Source: Saccharomycopsis fibuligera x Saccharomycopsis cf. fibuligera (taxonomy: Eukaryota; Ascomycota; Saccharomycetes; Ascoideales; Saccharomycopsidaceae). From it: a stretch of DNA of 64,000 bases. A model generated the notes under the pieces. It was not told the DNA's origin and ran no database searches. It saw nothing but the letters and a program-made list of their open reading frames with translations. A program made the translations under genes and the position numbers. How positions within the stretch are numbered: the stretch's first letter is position 1; each line of letters opens with the position of its first letter. Shown one piece after another: positions 8,326-18,327 of the stretch. Location of the stretch: positions 1,426,001 through 1,490,000 of the forward strand of contig CP012812.1 in the NCBI GenBank assembly GCA_001936135.1, in the 5' to 3' direction.

Positions 8326-11208
8326 ATGAGCAAAACAACCATAATTATCACTACCAGTATTCCTTTTAAACACAGTGTTAATGCTATTATCACCATCTAT
8401 CCACACTCAGTTACTACTTCCACTACCATGCCCGCTCATATCATTCCACCATTATACTTGTTGCACACCAACTTTGGATACTCACTTTCTTCGTATCTCA
8501 GCAGCAGCGCTAGTGCTCCCAATACCCCCAATGACAGCCTCTTCAACCGTCTCCTTGCCGAAGGAGTAATGGGTGTCAATCCAGCCCTGTTACTTGAAAA
8601 TCATACCTATTACAACAATGTTCTTTCTATAGTCAATGACCGCTTAGCGCAGAGTGATTTGGAGAATTCACTAGCTAGACAGGATAAGTCCAGCGTCAAT
8701 AAAGGTGCAGAGGTCGAATCTGAAAGCGAGGTTTTAGAGGAGGACGTTGACAATAGTCACGACGATGAACTTGAGAAAGACGACGGCTTTCTTCTCGACA
8801 ATGACTCCACCCTTGTTTTGAAAAATCATAAACTGCTTCATCCTTCTGACCCAATATCGTATATTTTGATTCAGAATTTGAATAACAAATACTCGGGGTA
8901 TCCATTGCCTACAAGATGGCTTCCTGCTAATAATGCGCAGAAGAAGTTGCTAGTAACGGGGACAGAAGAAAACAAAAAAGAAGAATTTTTGAAGTTTTCT
9001 GACGATGGGTTGGCTATCCATGCTGTCTCTTATAACAAATTTGGATCCGTAACTCCAAGACAACCTGAGAGTGTCACATTTTTGCTCAAATCCAACAACT
9101 ATGTTCCCTACAATTGCGGTATTTTTTATTTTGAAGTCAAGATCAATTCAGATATTAAACATTACAATTTTTCAATAGGTTTTGCTAAATCCAGTTCCGT
9201 TTACGTTTCTAAAGTTGACCCAAGTCAAGTTAACAGTGATATCTCTTTTGACGAATTACCAGGTGTGGCAGAGTTTACATACGGTTTCAATGGTCAACTG
9301 GGCACGGTATCATATTTTAATACTGGGTCTAAACAATATGGAACAAAATTTGGCAGCAACGATATAATTGGTTGCGGAATTAATTTTTATGATGATACTA
9401 TATTTTACACCAAGAATGGTCAATATTTGGGCGTGGCGTTCGAGGATGTTGATTGTGAATACGCAGTTCCTATAATTGGATTCAATAGTAGTTATGATGA
9501 AGGCCATGCGAAGTCTCAACTTAATTCTGTTCGCTCGTTGACTAACAGCGTTTACTTGAATAGACCACAAGAGGATGCAGCACCAGGATTTCAATCCTTT
9601 GGAGATTCTCTTGATAAATTCAATAATAACTATGTTTTGCATGACTTGCATACCAATTTTGGTTTTACTGTTAAGCATCAAGATGGGATAATTACCGGTC
9701 CAAAGGAAACTTTCAGTAAGTTCTCTGAATCTGTTAGCAGAAATTTCTATTTTGACATTAACGGGTACATCAGCTCTTTGAAGACAAAGATATTTACCAA
9801 AATGAATAAGTCTAATCTATTATTAGGTAAGAATTGGGAATCATCAATAAATTTTGAAACTCAAAAGCAGAATAAACAAGTCACAGAAAAGAAAACTTCA
9901 TCGGAAAAGTTTGAGTCAAAAAATATTAGCATTTCATCATTGCTCAATAGTGACAAAAAGCCAGATACTGCCACTTCTTTAACAGATTCAACTTTACAAG
10001 AAGAGAAAGAAACAGCCACAAATTTTTTCACTGCATTGAGATCAATTCCAAGACAACTTCCTTCCACTAAGGATCAACTGCCGTTCAGTAATTCAACTTC
10101 TAGTGATACTGCTCATCAAGATAGCAAGTTAATTAGCCAAGACATTGACAGATCAGCTTCAAATAACAAGCTAATTTTGAAAGATGTTGAATGTAAAACT
10201 GTGATCAATAAGCTCATTAAAAACTATTTTGAGCATTTAGGTTATGTCAATAGTAAAATTGCATTTATGAATGATTTGGATAACGAAAGCCAGCTTAGTG
10301 GATATGACTCAAAAGAACAAAGTAAATCCAATGACACTGACGTTCAAATGACTGATGTTAGTTCTGAGAAAGAAAGCAGCGAAGGACTAGAAATTGAAGA
10401 AACTCAACAATCAACGGAAATTGGTAATAAGCAAATAATTCGCAACTATATCTTAAACGGAGAGATTAACCTTTTGCTAAAATTTCTTGAAACCAATTAC
10501 AATGCTTTTTTCAATATTACCGAATTGGACTACACTAGTGACTACCAAAAGTTTTCTAAAATCAAAGACGACAAACAAGATACAGTGGCAAGAGACTTAG
10601 TCTTTGAGCTCAAGTGCGTTAAATTGATAAAGCTCATCAAAGACTGTATTGAAAGTGAGAATGATAGTAGGTATGTTGACGAGGCTATTGATTTTTCCAA
10701 ATTTTTGATCAAGCAATACAGTGACTCAAAATACAAGGTTAATTTATTGAATGATCTTTTCAAGCTACTAATCACATCAAATTCCAAAACATGGAACAAG
10801 CCTGATAATGACCATGATGATGACAGTATTGAAGATGAATATACCGAAGATGCACCTATAAAGTTACTCAGTGAAGAAGCAATAGAGTTTGCAAATTTAA
10901 GAGAGGCCACTACAGATTCTACCAACAGTGACAAAACCCTGACACCAGACGAGGGCCCAATAGCTAGCTATGACTCTAAACATAAAAGATCTTTTGAACA
11001 TCTTTTGAAATCCCGCAATTTCAAAAACCTTAAATTAAAAATCACTGATAGATTGAATTCGTTTATTTTGAGAAAGCTGGGAAAATCCTCTATTTCAGAT
11101 TTGGAAAAAATTGTTAATTTGACAAATTCATATTTGGAGCAAATTAACGATAATGATCTTAACAAGGATGTGCTCTTTATTAATTTGAACAAAGATATTT
11201 TGAGATGA
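8326..11208 (+). CDS. VID30: GID/CTLH E3 ligase scaffold subunit Gid1 (Vid30, RanBP9 family)
   Basis: The 960-residue product is close to the 958 residues of S. cerevisiae Vid30. In order it has an N-terminal helical part, a SPRY domain at about residues 220-385 (segments CGIFYFEVKI, FSIGFA, YGFNGQLG and GCGINFYDDTIFYTKNGQYLG are diagnostic), and a disordered Ser-rich stretch. A LisH-like helix pair (about 627-655, NYFEHLGYVNSKIAF), a CTLH segment (about 705-740, IIRNYILNGEINLLLKFLE) and a C-terminal CRA-type helical region follow. Gid1 is the core scaffold that links the substrate receptor arm to the catalytic Gid2/Gid9 module. Two starts are possible: the first ATG at 8326 and the in-frame ATG at 8428 (MPAHIIPPLYLLH). 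The latter looks more like the conserved start; the first 34 residues are Thr/Ile-rich and low in complexity. Confidence 0.85.
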   Translation: MSKTTIIITTSIPFKHSVNAIITIYPHSVTTSTTMPAHIIPPLYLLHTNFGYSLSSYLSSSASAPNTPNDSLFNRLLAEGVMGVNPALLLENHTYYNNVLSIVNDRLAQSDLENSLARQDKSSVNKGAEVESESEVLEEDVDNSHDDELEKDDGFLLDNDSTLVLKNHKLLHPSDPISYILIQNLNNKYSGYPLPTRWLPANNAQKKLLVTGTEENKKEEFLKFSDDGLAIHAVSYNKFGSVTPRQPESVTFLLKSNNYVPYNCGIFYFEVKINSDIKHYNFSIGFAKSSSVYVSKVDPSQVNSDISFDELPGVAEFTYGFNGQLGTVSYFNTGSKQYGTKFGSNDIIGCGINFYDDTIFYTKNGQYLGVAFEDVDCEYAVPIIGFNSSYDEGHAKSQLNSVRSLTNSVYLNRPQEDAAPGFQSFGDSLDKFNNNYVLHDLHTNFGFTVKHQDGIITGPKETFSKFSESVSRNFYFDINGYISSLKTKIFTKMNKSNLLLGKNWESSINFETQKQNKQVTEKKTSSEKFESKNISISSLLNSDKKPDTATSLTDSTLQEEKETATNFFTALRSIPRQLPSTKDQLPFSNSTSSDTAHQDSKLISQDIDRSASNNKLILKDVECKTVINKLIKNYFEHLGYVNSKIAFMNDLDNESQLSGYDSKEQSKSNDTDVQMTDVSSEKESSEGLEIEETQQSTEIGNKQIIRNYILNGEINLLLKFLETNYNAFFNITELDYTSDYQKFSKIKDDKQDTVARDLVFELKCVKLIKLIKDCIESENDSRYVDEAIDFSKFLIKQYSDSKYKVNLLNDLFKLLITSNSKTWNKPDNDHDDDSIEDEYTEDAPIKLLSEEAIEFANLREATTDSTNSDKTLTPDEGPIASYDSKHKRSFEHLLKSRNFKNLKLKITDRLNSFILRKLGKSSISDLEKIVNLTNSYLEQINDNDLNKDVLFINLNKDILR

Positions 11209-11440
11209 GTGGGAAATATAGCATTTTAATATGACCCAAAACATATTTGAATTTATTATCTGGAAGTGCTCCTAGATGTAATTATTTGCGGCCTGTAGTT
11301 TAGTATATGCTATCAATATTAGTAAACATGAGCTTAATTAGCGAATTCTTTGGGGGGAAAGGTTACAAACAATTTTGCAAAACAAAACAAAACAAAAAAA
11401 AAATATTCGTTGGATTTACATACACCACGCCCCATAATAA
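11209..11440. other. Convergent 3' spacer
   Basis: A 232-bp tail-to-tail spacer with an A-rich run near 11380-11403. No gene is seen. Confidence 0.5.
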
Positions 11441-14305
11441 TTAAACAAACATTTGGTCAAACTGATTAATCATAAGATCGATGCCTTCCTCAACCAAACT
11501 GATTTTATAATTGCCAAAAATCAAATCCTTCTTCTCCAAATACTTTAAAGTTTCAGAAGGAAATTGTGAGCAGTTAATTAGTAGCTGCAAGGAATCTAAC
11601 GTCAAATTAATTGTATCTTCGCCGTTACCTTCGCTTAATAATTCTTTATCTTTATCTTTATCAGCAGTAGCAAAGTTCGACAACAATTTGTTAGTTGATA
11701 ATGTTATCGGAAGCTCATCAATGAAGTCTCTTAATATGTTTGCGATTTGACCATAATCAAAATCATGATTCTCTGTCAACGCCAATTTTTCAATTCGTGT
11801 TTCTAGTTCGTTGGCTTCCTCATTTTTAACATTGTCAACGTTATTACTACTGCCACCACGATGATCATTATCTCCATCACTGTAATTTTCCTTAAAGCCC
11901 GCGTCGCTGTCGTTGTTCCTAACAGTTGGATCCTCAGTCGCGTTACCTTTTTGTGTTGTAATATTGCTTTCCTTACTGGTTGTCTTGACTCCTTTTTCAA
12001 TTTGTGGGGATTGTGGCTGCTGATCCGGCACTAATACCTCTTCAACATTTATCAACTTTTTGAGAATTTCGTTATCCTCATTAAGACCCAACTTTTGGTT
12101 CATGAAATGAATAATGCATAAAATAAGTCTGCTATAGATTGAAAAGTCCGGCGCTGGTTGCGACAGCTCACTTTCTTGTTTTCTTGTTGCTGTTGCTGCT
12201 CTGAAGTTTTTCAAGTTGGTAGAAACCTCCACAATAACCTGCTTATTTTCGAGTATTTTGTAGATCAACTCAATTAGATAATTTTCATATTTGAAAAGTT
12301 TTTCGTTGTTGATTAGTATGAAATCAAGCAACACAAAAATTTCCTCAACGAGGGAGAAAAATTTAGCAGATGAGTTTTTCCGAGATATTACTTTTTCCGA
12401 ATTCAAAAACTTCAACAATCTGAAAATCGTAACGAATAAATCATCCCAGTTGTATTCGTAAAGGAAGTCAAATTCAGTGCTTTGCTCATCTTCTTTATCG
12501 TCATTGGTTTGTTCTACATGTTGCTGTTGTTCATGCATGGCAATGTTGAAATTCTTGACTAAAATATCCAACACAAATAAAATGTTATCGACTGATAACT
12601 TGATACTGATGATATCCAAATTTTCCGTCAAATTGAATCTCAAAAAGCATTGCATGACATCAACGATATACAATATTTTGATTTTGTATTCACTGTCTTC
12701 CAAGTCGTCTTCATCAAGAGATTGCGCATTATCGTCAAAGTCTTTATAGCTGATGAAATTATTAATCAGAGGCTCCAAATGATGGCAAATCTTATACTTG
12801 AATTGATTAACTGAAGTGCTTAGCAAATTACTAGATACGTCAGTACTGGTGCTTAAGAGTTTGAAAACCAATAACAAATTCAAACGGGATACAATATGAT
12901 TGACTTTATTACCGTGTTGGTTTTGGAAAATAAATGAACAATATGATAAAATCAAATCAATCAAGTTATTTGTTGCTCTGGAGGTGTCTGAATCATCTCG
13001 TTGTTGTTGAATGGTTTCTTTATCTTTTTCGTTCAAATATGAAGTCAAGTAGCTGTTGTAGGCATCACTATTAATCACTAAGGCGTACAAGACTAAATTA
13101 AACGATAGGGATTCAATAAATTTGATCTGTTCATTTTCAATATTTTTTTGCAATTTTTGTAATTCTTTTTGCTTCAAAAATTCATTTGACATCTTGTTAA
13201 TTCTCGTTGTTTTTTCCGCTATTTTCTGAGTAGTCATTTTTATTTCCGCTTGCTGTTCCTGGATAGTTTTTTTCTTCAATTTGAGCAACACCAGCAATTC
13301 ATCATCTAGCTGGTTACTTAACAAGCCGTCATAAAAATAATTCAATTTGTTGAATTTATTAAATGTTAGAATATTGAAAAACGAACCACTGTATGATTTT
13401 TGTACAATAAGATCGGGCTTCATATTGTCCAACAAAATCAAATTGAAGGAGATTATATGGTATAGATTGGTATTTATGACTTCAAAAATTTTAGGATTGC
13501 TGACTTGCTGAGCAAGCCGGATTTTATAAATGTTTTTCTCGTGCAGCTTGCCAAATTTGGAGGTATTCACAAGTGTGCTCAATATTATGAAAACCCTGTT
13601 ATAATCAATGGCTGAAAGTTTGTCATATTCATCATCTGCACTAGCTTCATTGTCAAATTGGCGAAGAAGAACTTTTTCATAAAGTTCTGTGTTCATGTCA
13701 ACTTTGTAAAAATAATCAAAATATACTGTGTTGTAAAACACAAGTATAGCGTTGAGTAGCAAATGCAAGCTTGATTTTAACAAGTATGGACTATTTAGCC
13801 CCAGTTTGATGACTTGAAAAAAAGTTAGCAATGTTTCCTCCTGCTCCTCGTCTAATATATCAGGTTTCTCTTCAGCATGATTGTCTATGTTGAAGAGTAT
13901 TTTTGTAATCAACTGGCTATTTGAAAGTTGAGGTTGCTCGTCATAGAACGATACATTATGGTAGTATTTGCCTTGATCATTAGTAACGTTTTTCAATTGC
14001 TTAATAAAGGCATTCAAGATCAATAGTAGATTATTTAGCAAGTATGCATCATCTTTGTGATCTCTATACAGATCTGAAAAGAACGACGTAATGTTTTTGA
14101 AAAAAATTGAAGTTGTATATGTACATGATTCGCTTGATAAATTAATGGAATTGAACGTCGCGATCAACGCAGGCTCAATGATGGTTATGTTGAAAAAATC
14201 ATTCCAGTACTGATCGCCATCAGGGCCTTCCTTGGGTACCAATTCGGAAAAAAACCGACTATATATGTCAAGAGCAATTTGCGTATGTATATGATTCCCT
14301 GCCAT
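11441..14305 (-). CDS. Large helical protein of unknown function (armadillo-like)
   Basis: The ORF codes for 954 residues from an ATG at 14303-14305. I do not recognise it with confidence. It is Leu/Ile/Asn-rich and consists mostly of amphipathic helices of the armadillo/HEAT kind over residues 1-330 and 390-720. A charged coiled coil stands at about 345-390 (KLKKKTIQEQQAEIK), and a disordered acidic/Asn-rich linker at about 770-860. There is no signal peptide and no clear membrane span. Fungal ARMH3-type (DUF1741) proteins have a similar size and texture, but I cannot confirm that. Both neighbours on the left are GID subunits; nothing in the sequence ties this protein to that complex. The start is the first Met after an upstream stop and has a plausible 22-bp-scale AT-rich context. 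Confidence 0.6.
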   Translation of the reverse strand: MAGNHIHTQIALDIYSRFFSELVPKEGPDGDQYWNDFFNITIIEPALIATFNSINLSSESCTYTTSIFFKNITSFFSDLYRDHKDDAYLLNNLLLILNAFIKQLKNVTNDQGKYYHNVSFYDEQPQLSNSQLITKILFNIDNHAEEKPDILDEEQEETLLTFFQVIKLGLNSPYLLKSSLHLLLNAILVFYNTVYFDYFYKVDMNTELYEKVLLRQFDNEASADDEYDKLSAIDYNRVFIILSTLVNTSKFGKLHEKNIYKIRLAQQVSNPKIFEVINTNLYHIISFNLILLDNMKPDLIVQKSYSGSFFNILTFNKFNKLNYFYDGLLSNQLDDELLVLLKLKKKTIQEQQAEIKMTTQKIAEKTTRINKMSNEFLKQKELQKLQKNIENEQIKFIESLSFNLVLYALVINSDAYNSYLTSYLNEKDKETIQQQRDDSDTSRATNNLIDLILSYCSFIFQNQHGNKVNHIVSRLNLLLVFKLLSTSTDVSSNLLSTSVNQFKYKICHHLEPLINNFISYKDFDDNAQSLDEDDLEDSEYKIKILYIVDVMQCFLRFNLTENLDIISIKLSVDNILFVLDILVKNFNIAMHEQQQHVEQTNDDKEDEQSTEFDFLYEYNWDDLFVTIFRLLKFLNSEKVISRKNSSAKFFSLVEEIFVLLDFILINNEKLFKYENYLIELIYKILENKQVIVEVSTNLKNFRAATATRKQESELSQPAPDFSIYSRLILCIIHFMNQKLGLNEDNEILKKLINVEEVLVPDQQPQSPQIEKGVKTTSKESNITTQKGNATEDPTVRNNDSDAGFKENYSDGDNDHRGGSSNNVDNVKNEEANELETRIEKLALTENHDFDYGQIANILRDFIDELPITLSTNKLLSNFATADKDKDKELLSEGNGEDTINLTLDSLQLLINCSQFPSETLKYLEKKDLIFGNYKISLVEEGIDLMINQFDQMFV

Positions 14306-15636
14306 TACGAGCCCGAAGTCTTGTAATATCGATATTATCTATTATATCGATGTATCATCGGTGGCAGTTTTTGCCAATTTGTTGTCTGCTGGCTTTTTTT
14401 TACCACAGTTGACGATCGCCGTCATTTTCAGTCTATTGATATTATATAATCACATATACTGATGTTACGTAATACTGTCCTAGAAATTCTGATCTGGCAA
14501 CAAAAACCACTCACGACATCATCTAAAGACTATTATTATGGTTCTCTCTCTTTTTTTTTTTTTTTTTAAAACGACAATGATAGTCCAGCTTGATATTTGA
14601 CCCCTTTGCTTAGAAAAGCAGCTCTGCTAGAGAGAATGAAAAAAAAAAAAAAAAGCTTATAACTATTTTGATAGGCCTTGATACACGCCAGAGGCCAAAC
14701 TAGCGAAAACCTGTCATTGACAAGACTAACGTCTTATACACTTACCAAAAAGGTTTTGGGCCTATGTTCCAAATAAGCCGCCAGTCAAAGCCATTTTGGG
14801 CCGAGGCTAGTTAAGCAACAGACACTATAGCTTAATGTAAGCCTTATAGCTTGGTGTAGACGCTTGAATGGCTGCTCGTCTTTTGCCCGAAGTAGATTAT
14901 AGTTTTAGGACACTAGCTAACTAGATAACGATAAGCAAAAATAATGGCATGCTCGGGATTCGGTTGCAAGCGGTATAAATTTTAAAAGTCCAATATTTCT
15001 TAGCGAGCTGAAATCGGGCACTAAAAACAGTTTCAATATTAGTTTTGGCAATTTAGCAAAATTTACACGCTAAAAGTTTTGTGACAACAAATTTTGCCTA
15101 TTCCGCTTATAGGTGCACCCACCCGACGGCATGCAGCCAACCAGCTTATGTTTTTGCTTCTTTTGAACGAGATGAATCTGTTCTCTCCTGGTTCTTTTCT
15201 CGTTCGAGCTATGCTGGGGTGCCACAGAATGATGGTAAACTACACTAAAACATCATCCGTGCGGCTACGAGGTTTTTCGCATATCACGCGCACCTTGAGT
15301 CAGACTGCTCATTCTATTTGCTCAAAGTCCTCTTTCAACACTATCTATCCCCGCTCTTTTTTGGTCGTTTCGACATCCAGCAAACTCTTCAATAAATGAG
15401 TACAGTTTGGTCATACACTATATCATGGCTGCACCGGCAAACCGTTTCCCAAAAGAATGTACTTTGCAACATCATTCAAAACCTTGGCACGAAGTATTCA
15501 TACATGGCATCTAAAAAAATAGTGAAATGCTAGCAGCAGCTGCTGTTAATGATGCGACTGTGACTGATTATCAAAACAACTTTAAGATGACCCTTGGTTT
15601 CTTCTATTTTTACTTCATGCTTTACTGTTTTCTTTC

Positions 15637-15663
15637 TTTTTTTTTTTTTTTTTTTTTTTTTTT
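15637..15663. repeat. Poly-T tract
   Basis: An uninterrupted run of 27 T, followed by C and more T. It is one of several long A/T homopolymers in this spacer. Confidence 0.9.
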
Positions 15664-16564
15664 CTTTTTCCATATTCATGGAGACACCCGATCTGGCAAA
15701 ACGAAACCATCCAAACAGGTTGAATGCCCCAAAGTTAAACTTGTCGGCTGGATACTTTTTCCGCTCGTAAACATGCAGATAAAGGATATCAGGCCTCAAC
15801 AAACATCTCCTCATAGACCATATCTACTATAAACTAAAAGTGTTTTCTCCTCAACTGAAATGAGGGAACTTACGGCATCGTTGTGCCTAATATGTCTTTT
15901 GCAACGGTTTCCCCCAAGCAATTGGAAGACCTTGGATCATTGCTTTGAGGCTGCTTGGCATCTCGGCTAAATATAATTAGTTCATTATGCCGTGTACAAG
16001 TAACTCGGTTAGAAACCGCCATTTGAGTGAATGGCACACAGTAGCAAAACCTGTGTTCGAAGGACAAAGCTGGATAGTTTTGCGGAGGCTTTATTCACTA
16101 AGTTGTGCTAAGCGATTTCTTATCAAAACAATACGCTCACCAGACGTACCGTAATCTTGAAAAACGAAGGCCACTTTCAAGTTATAGCGTAACAATTTCG
16201 GGGACTACGCTGTTACAGAAGCGAGAAGTAGATGAGCATATGTGAACAAGAAGCCAGACTTGAAAGCTTCTCAAGCTCTTTCTCGAGGATGGCTGGAACG
16301 ACTAATCTCACGCACATAAAATAATTCTGACCAATTACTGCAACAGCAGAGCCTGGATGTCATCGCACTCAATAACGTGTCAAAATTAAGAAAGCACAGA
16401 CAAAGAGCTTCAGTTATGAAATACTCGCTAATCGATGAACATCCCTAAACAACGTTTATGATTGTTTGCTTTTGTTCCAATCTCACCGGTCTGGTCTGCC
16501 CATATACAAAACCTATCAACATCAAGACCTGTCCGTAACTTGTCGCTGGCTGTAGCTGCATCTG

Positions 16565-16591
16565 ACGCATATGTATAATTCATACGCATGC
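16565..16591. promoter_or_regulatory. Paired ACGCAT motifs upstream of OPT copy 1
   Basis: ACGCATA (16565-16571) is followed 19 bp later by ACGCATGC (16584-16591). A closely similar pair with 16-bp spacing stands upstream of OPT copy 3 at 25174-25197. Here the pair is 1.7 kb from the ATG, so a regulatory role is only a suggestion. Confidence 0.25.
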
Positions 16592-18156
16592 ACATGCTGT
16601 GCACAACGCACTGATATGCACGCTAAGGATGTGCTAAGTAAGGCAATGTGCAGAGGGATAAAAGAGTATGGATCAACCTCGTCAAGAGACAATATTTAGA
16701 TGCCACACCTTATCAGCAGCCCACTACAGTGTGCACTGCTGTGAACACGTACGATGCAATATGTGTTTTTGTATGCACGTAGCTTCTTCTGACCGTTATC
16801 TGTTACAGGTTTTTGGTGAATAACGGACAAAAAGCAACAACATAGATATTGGTTGGCAGGCAGTAAAAGGAAATACGTATTAGCCATATACTAAGGGCTC
16901 ACGACGGAGCAATCTATCTAATTGGAACTTAATGAGGATGTCAAAGTGATAAGCCGTCCAGGATACCAAAATAAGTGATCTGCGTGAAAGGTGTCCGAGC
17001 TTAGTGGGCGATGGCTAATGTGCTTCTGTGAGAGCTCCTTTACATGTCCACATTGATCAACAGCTATGTAACCAGCAAGAACAAGAAACGAAATCTGAAC
17101 GCAAACACATTTTAGCCGATTTTGTTAGATTTTTTTTCTTTCTTTTTCCTCTCTTTTTGTTTTTTTTTTGCTTTTGCCAATATGGTTCTTTCTTTTCATA
17201 AAGATAATGTAAACCTCACGGCGTCAAAAGTGGTATCTTCCAATATGAGATCGAAATCGACTAACCGTTCTCGCAACTCTTTAACAGAATTTCTTTTTCA
17301 CGACAAAAGCTACTGCAATTTACGACAAGTGAGAAACGCTATTTTGCTAGCCCTCTGCCAGGCAAGTTTTATCAGCGCAGGACCGCCTTCTCCCCTGATC
17401 TATTTTTTATTTCTTTTCCGCCTAATATTTGCTGATAGCCGTACTGACTGATTGCGCAACCGGAAAAGTAAAAAAAAAAAAAGAAAAACTGTGAAAAAAA
17501 GTAACGTAAAAGGGCCCTAAACACAGAAAGATTGTTTTTTTTTCTTTTTTTTTTCTTTTTCTTTTTCTTTTTTTCCATAATTGGAGTAAGTTAGTTTTTC
17601 AGGAACCCGCAAGTGCGAGTATCTGGAAGAAGACTATCTATAGATAGGTTAGCTGTTTTTTTTCCTCTTTACCCTCATTTTTTTTTTCCATGTTTTGCCT
17701 GCGAAAAAATGTAGCCAACACCTAGCCGCGAAGGTTGCATCCCTATTTGGCTTAAGGATTCTTGTGTAATTTCTGTCTCTCCTATCTGGGTAAAAACACA
17801 ATTGGGCCGGAGGAGGAGCTGGCAAGATCAATCCCGCCCGGGCCGCACAGTGCGGACAGCCATTTTTTGCCCAATTTGAGCGCTGTTGTGTGCTGCGGTC
17901 CTATGCATGTACTTAAAAGAACCACAAAGTAATTATCGATTGGCGCATAATTTATGCTTCTATATGCTACCATCTGCATGTTTATGTGAACTGTTGCGTT
18001 ATCGACGGCGGATTCATGTTAAAGTCTACAGCAGGCCGCTTTATAGCACGCTATCATGCAGTAGGCTAATGCTATCTTGAATGAGAGTCATGAACGTCCC
18101 TGGTCGCTCATCAAAAGCACCAAGCAGCTGTGGTGTCGCTCAAAGCCAAGGAAAGC

Positions 18157-18165
18157 TATATATAA
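18157..18165 (+). promoter_or_regulatory. TATA box of OPT copy 1
   Basis: TATATATAA lies about 165 bp upstream of the ATG at 18328, a usual distance for a strongly regulated yeast gene. Confidence 0.5.
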
Positions 18166-18327
18166 GACAAATTATCTTCTTGGCTTTGCAAATTTCACTC
18201 CCAAATTTAATTCATATTTATAGTATATATATTTTTTTGTCGGTGTGTTAGGTTTTGGTCTTTTGTCTTTTGTTCGTCAGTTGTTTTTTAACAATCAGCC
18301 AAATAATCATCATCACACTCTTCAATC

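Larger units (their letters stand above)
14306..18327. other. 4.0-kb region without a convincing gene, upstream of the OPT array
   Basis: Open frames at 15094-15399, 15527-15832, 17122-17451 and others are short, lack recognisable domains and often ride on homopolymers (T tracts at 14550-14568, 15637-15663 and 17537-17572; A tracts at 14640-14655 and 17471-17481). No transfer RNA is recognised. A near-direct repeat around TATAGCTT lies at 14828-14866. Paired ACGCAT motifs at 16565-16591 and a TATA box at 18157 are listed separately. The region could hold a long regulated promoter, a non-coding RNA or an origin; nothing in it decides. Confidence 0.5.

Noticed and set aside
15094-15832. Two 101-codon plus-strand frames in the 4-kb spacer
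   Set aside because: One has no ATG start and the other runs through a poly-T tract as poly-Phe; neither has recognisable domains.
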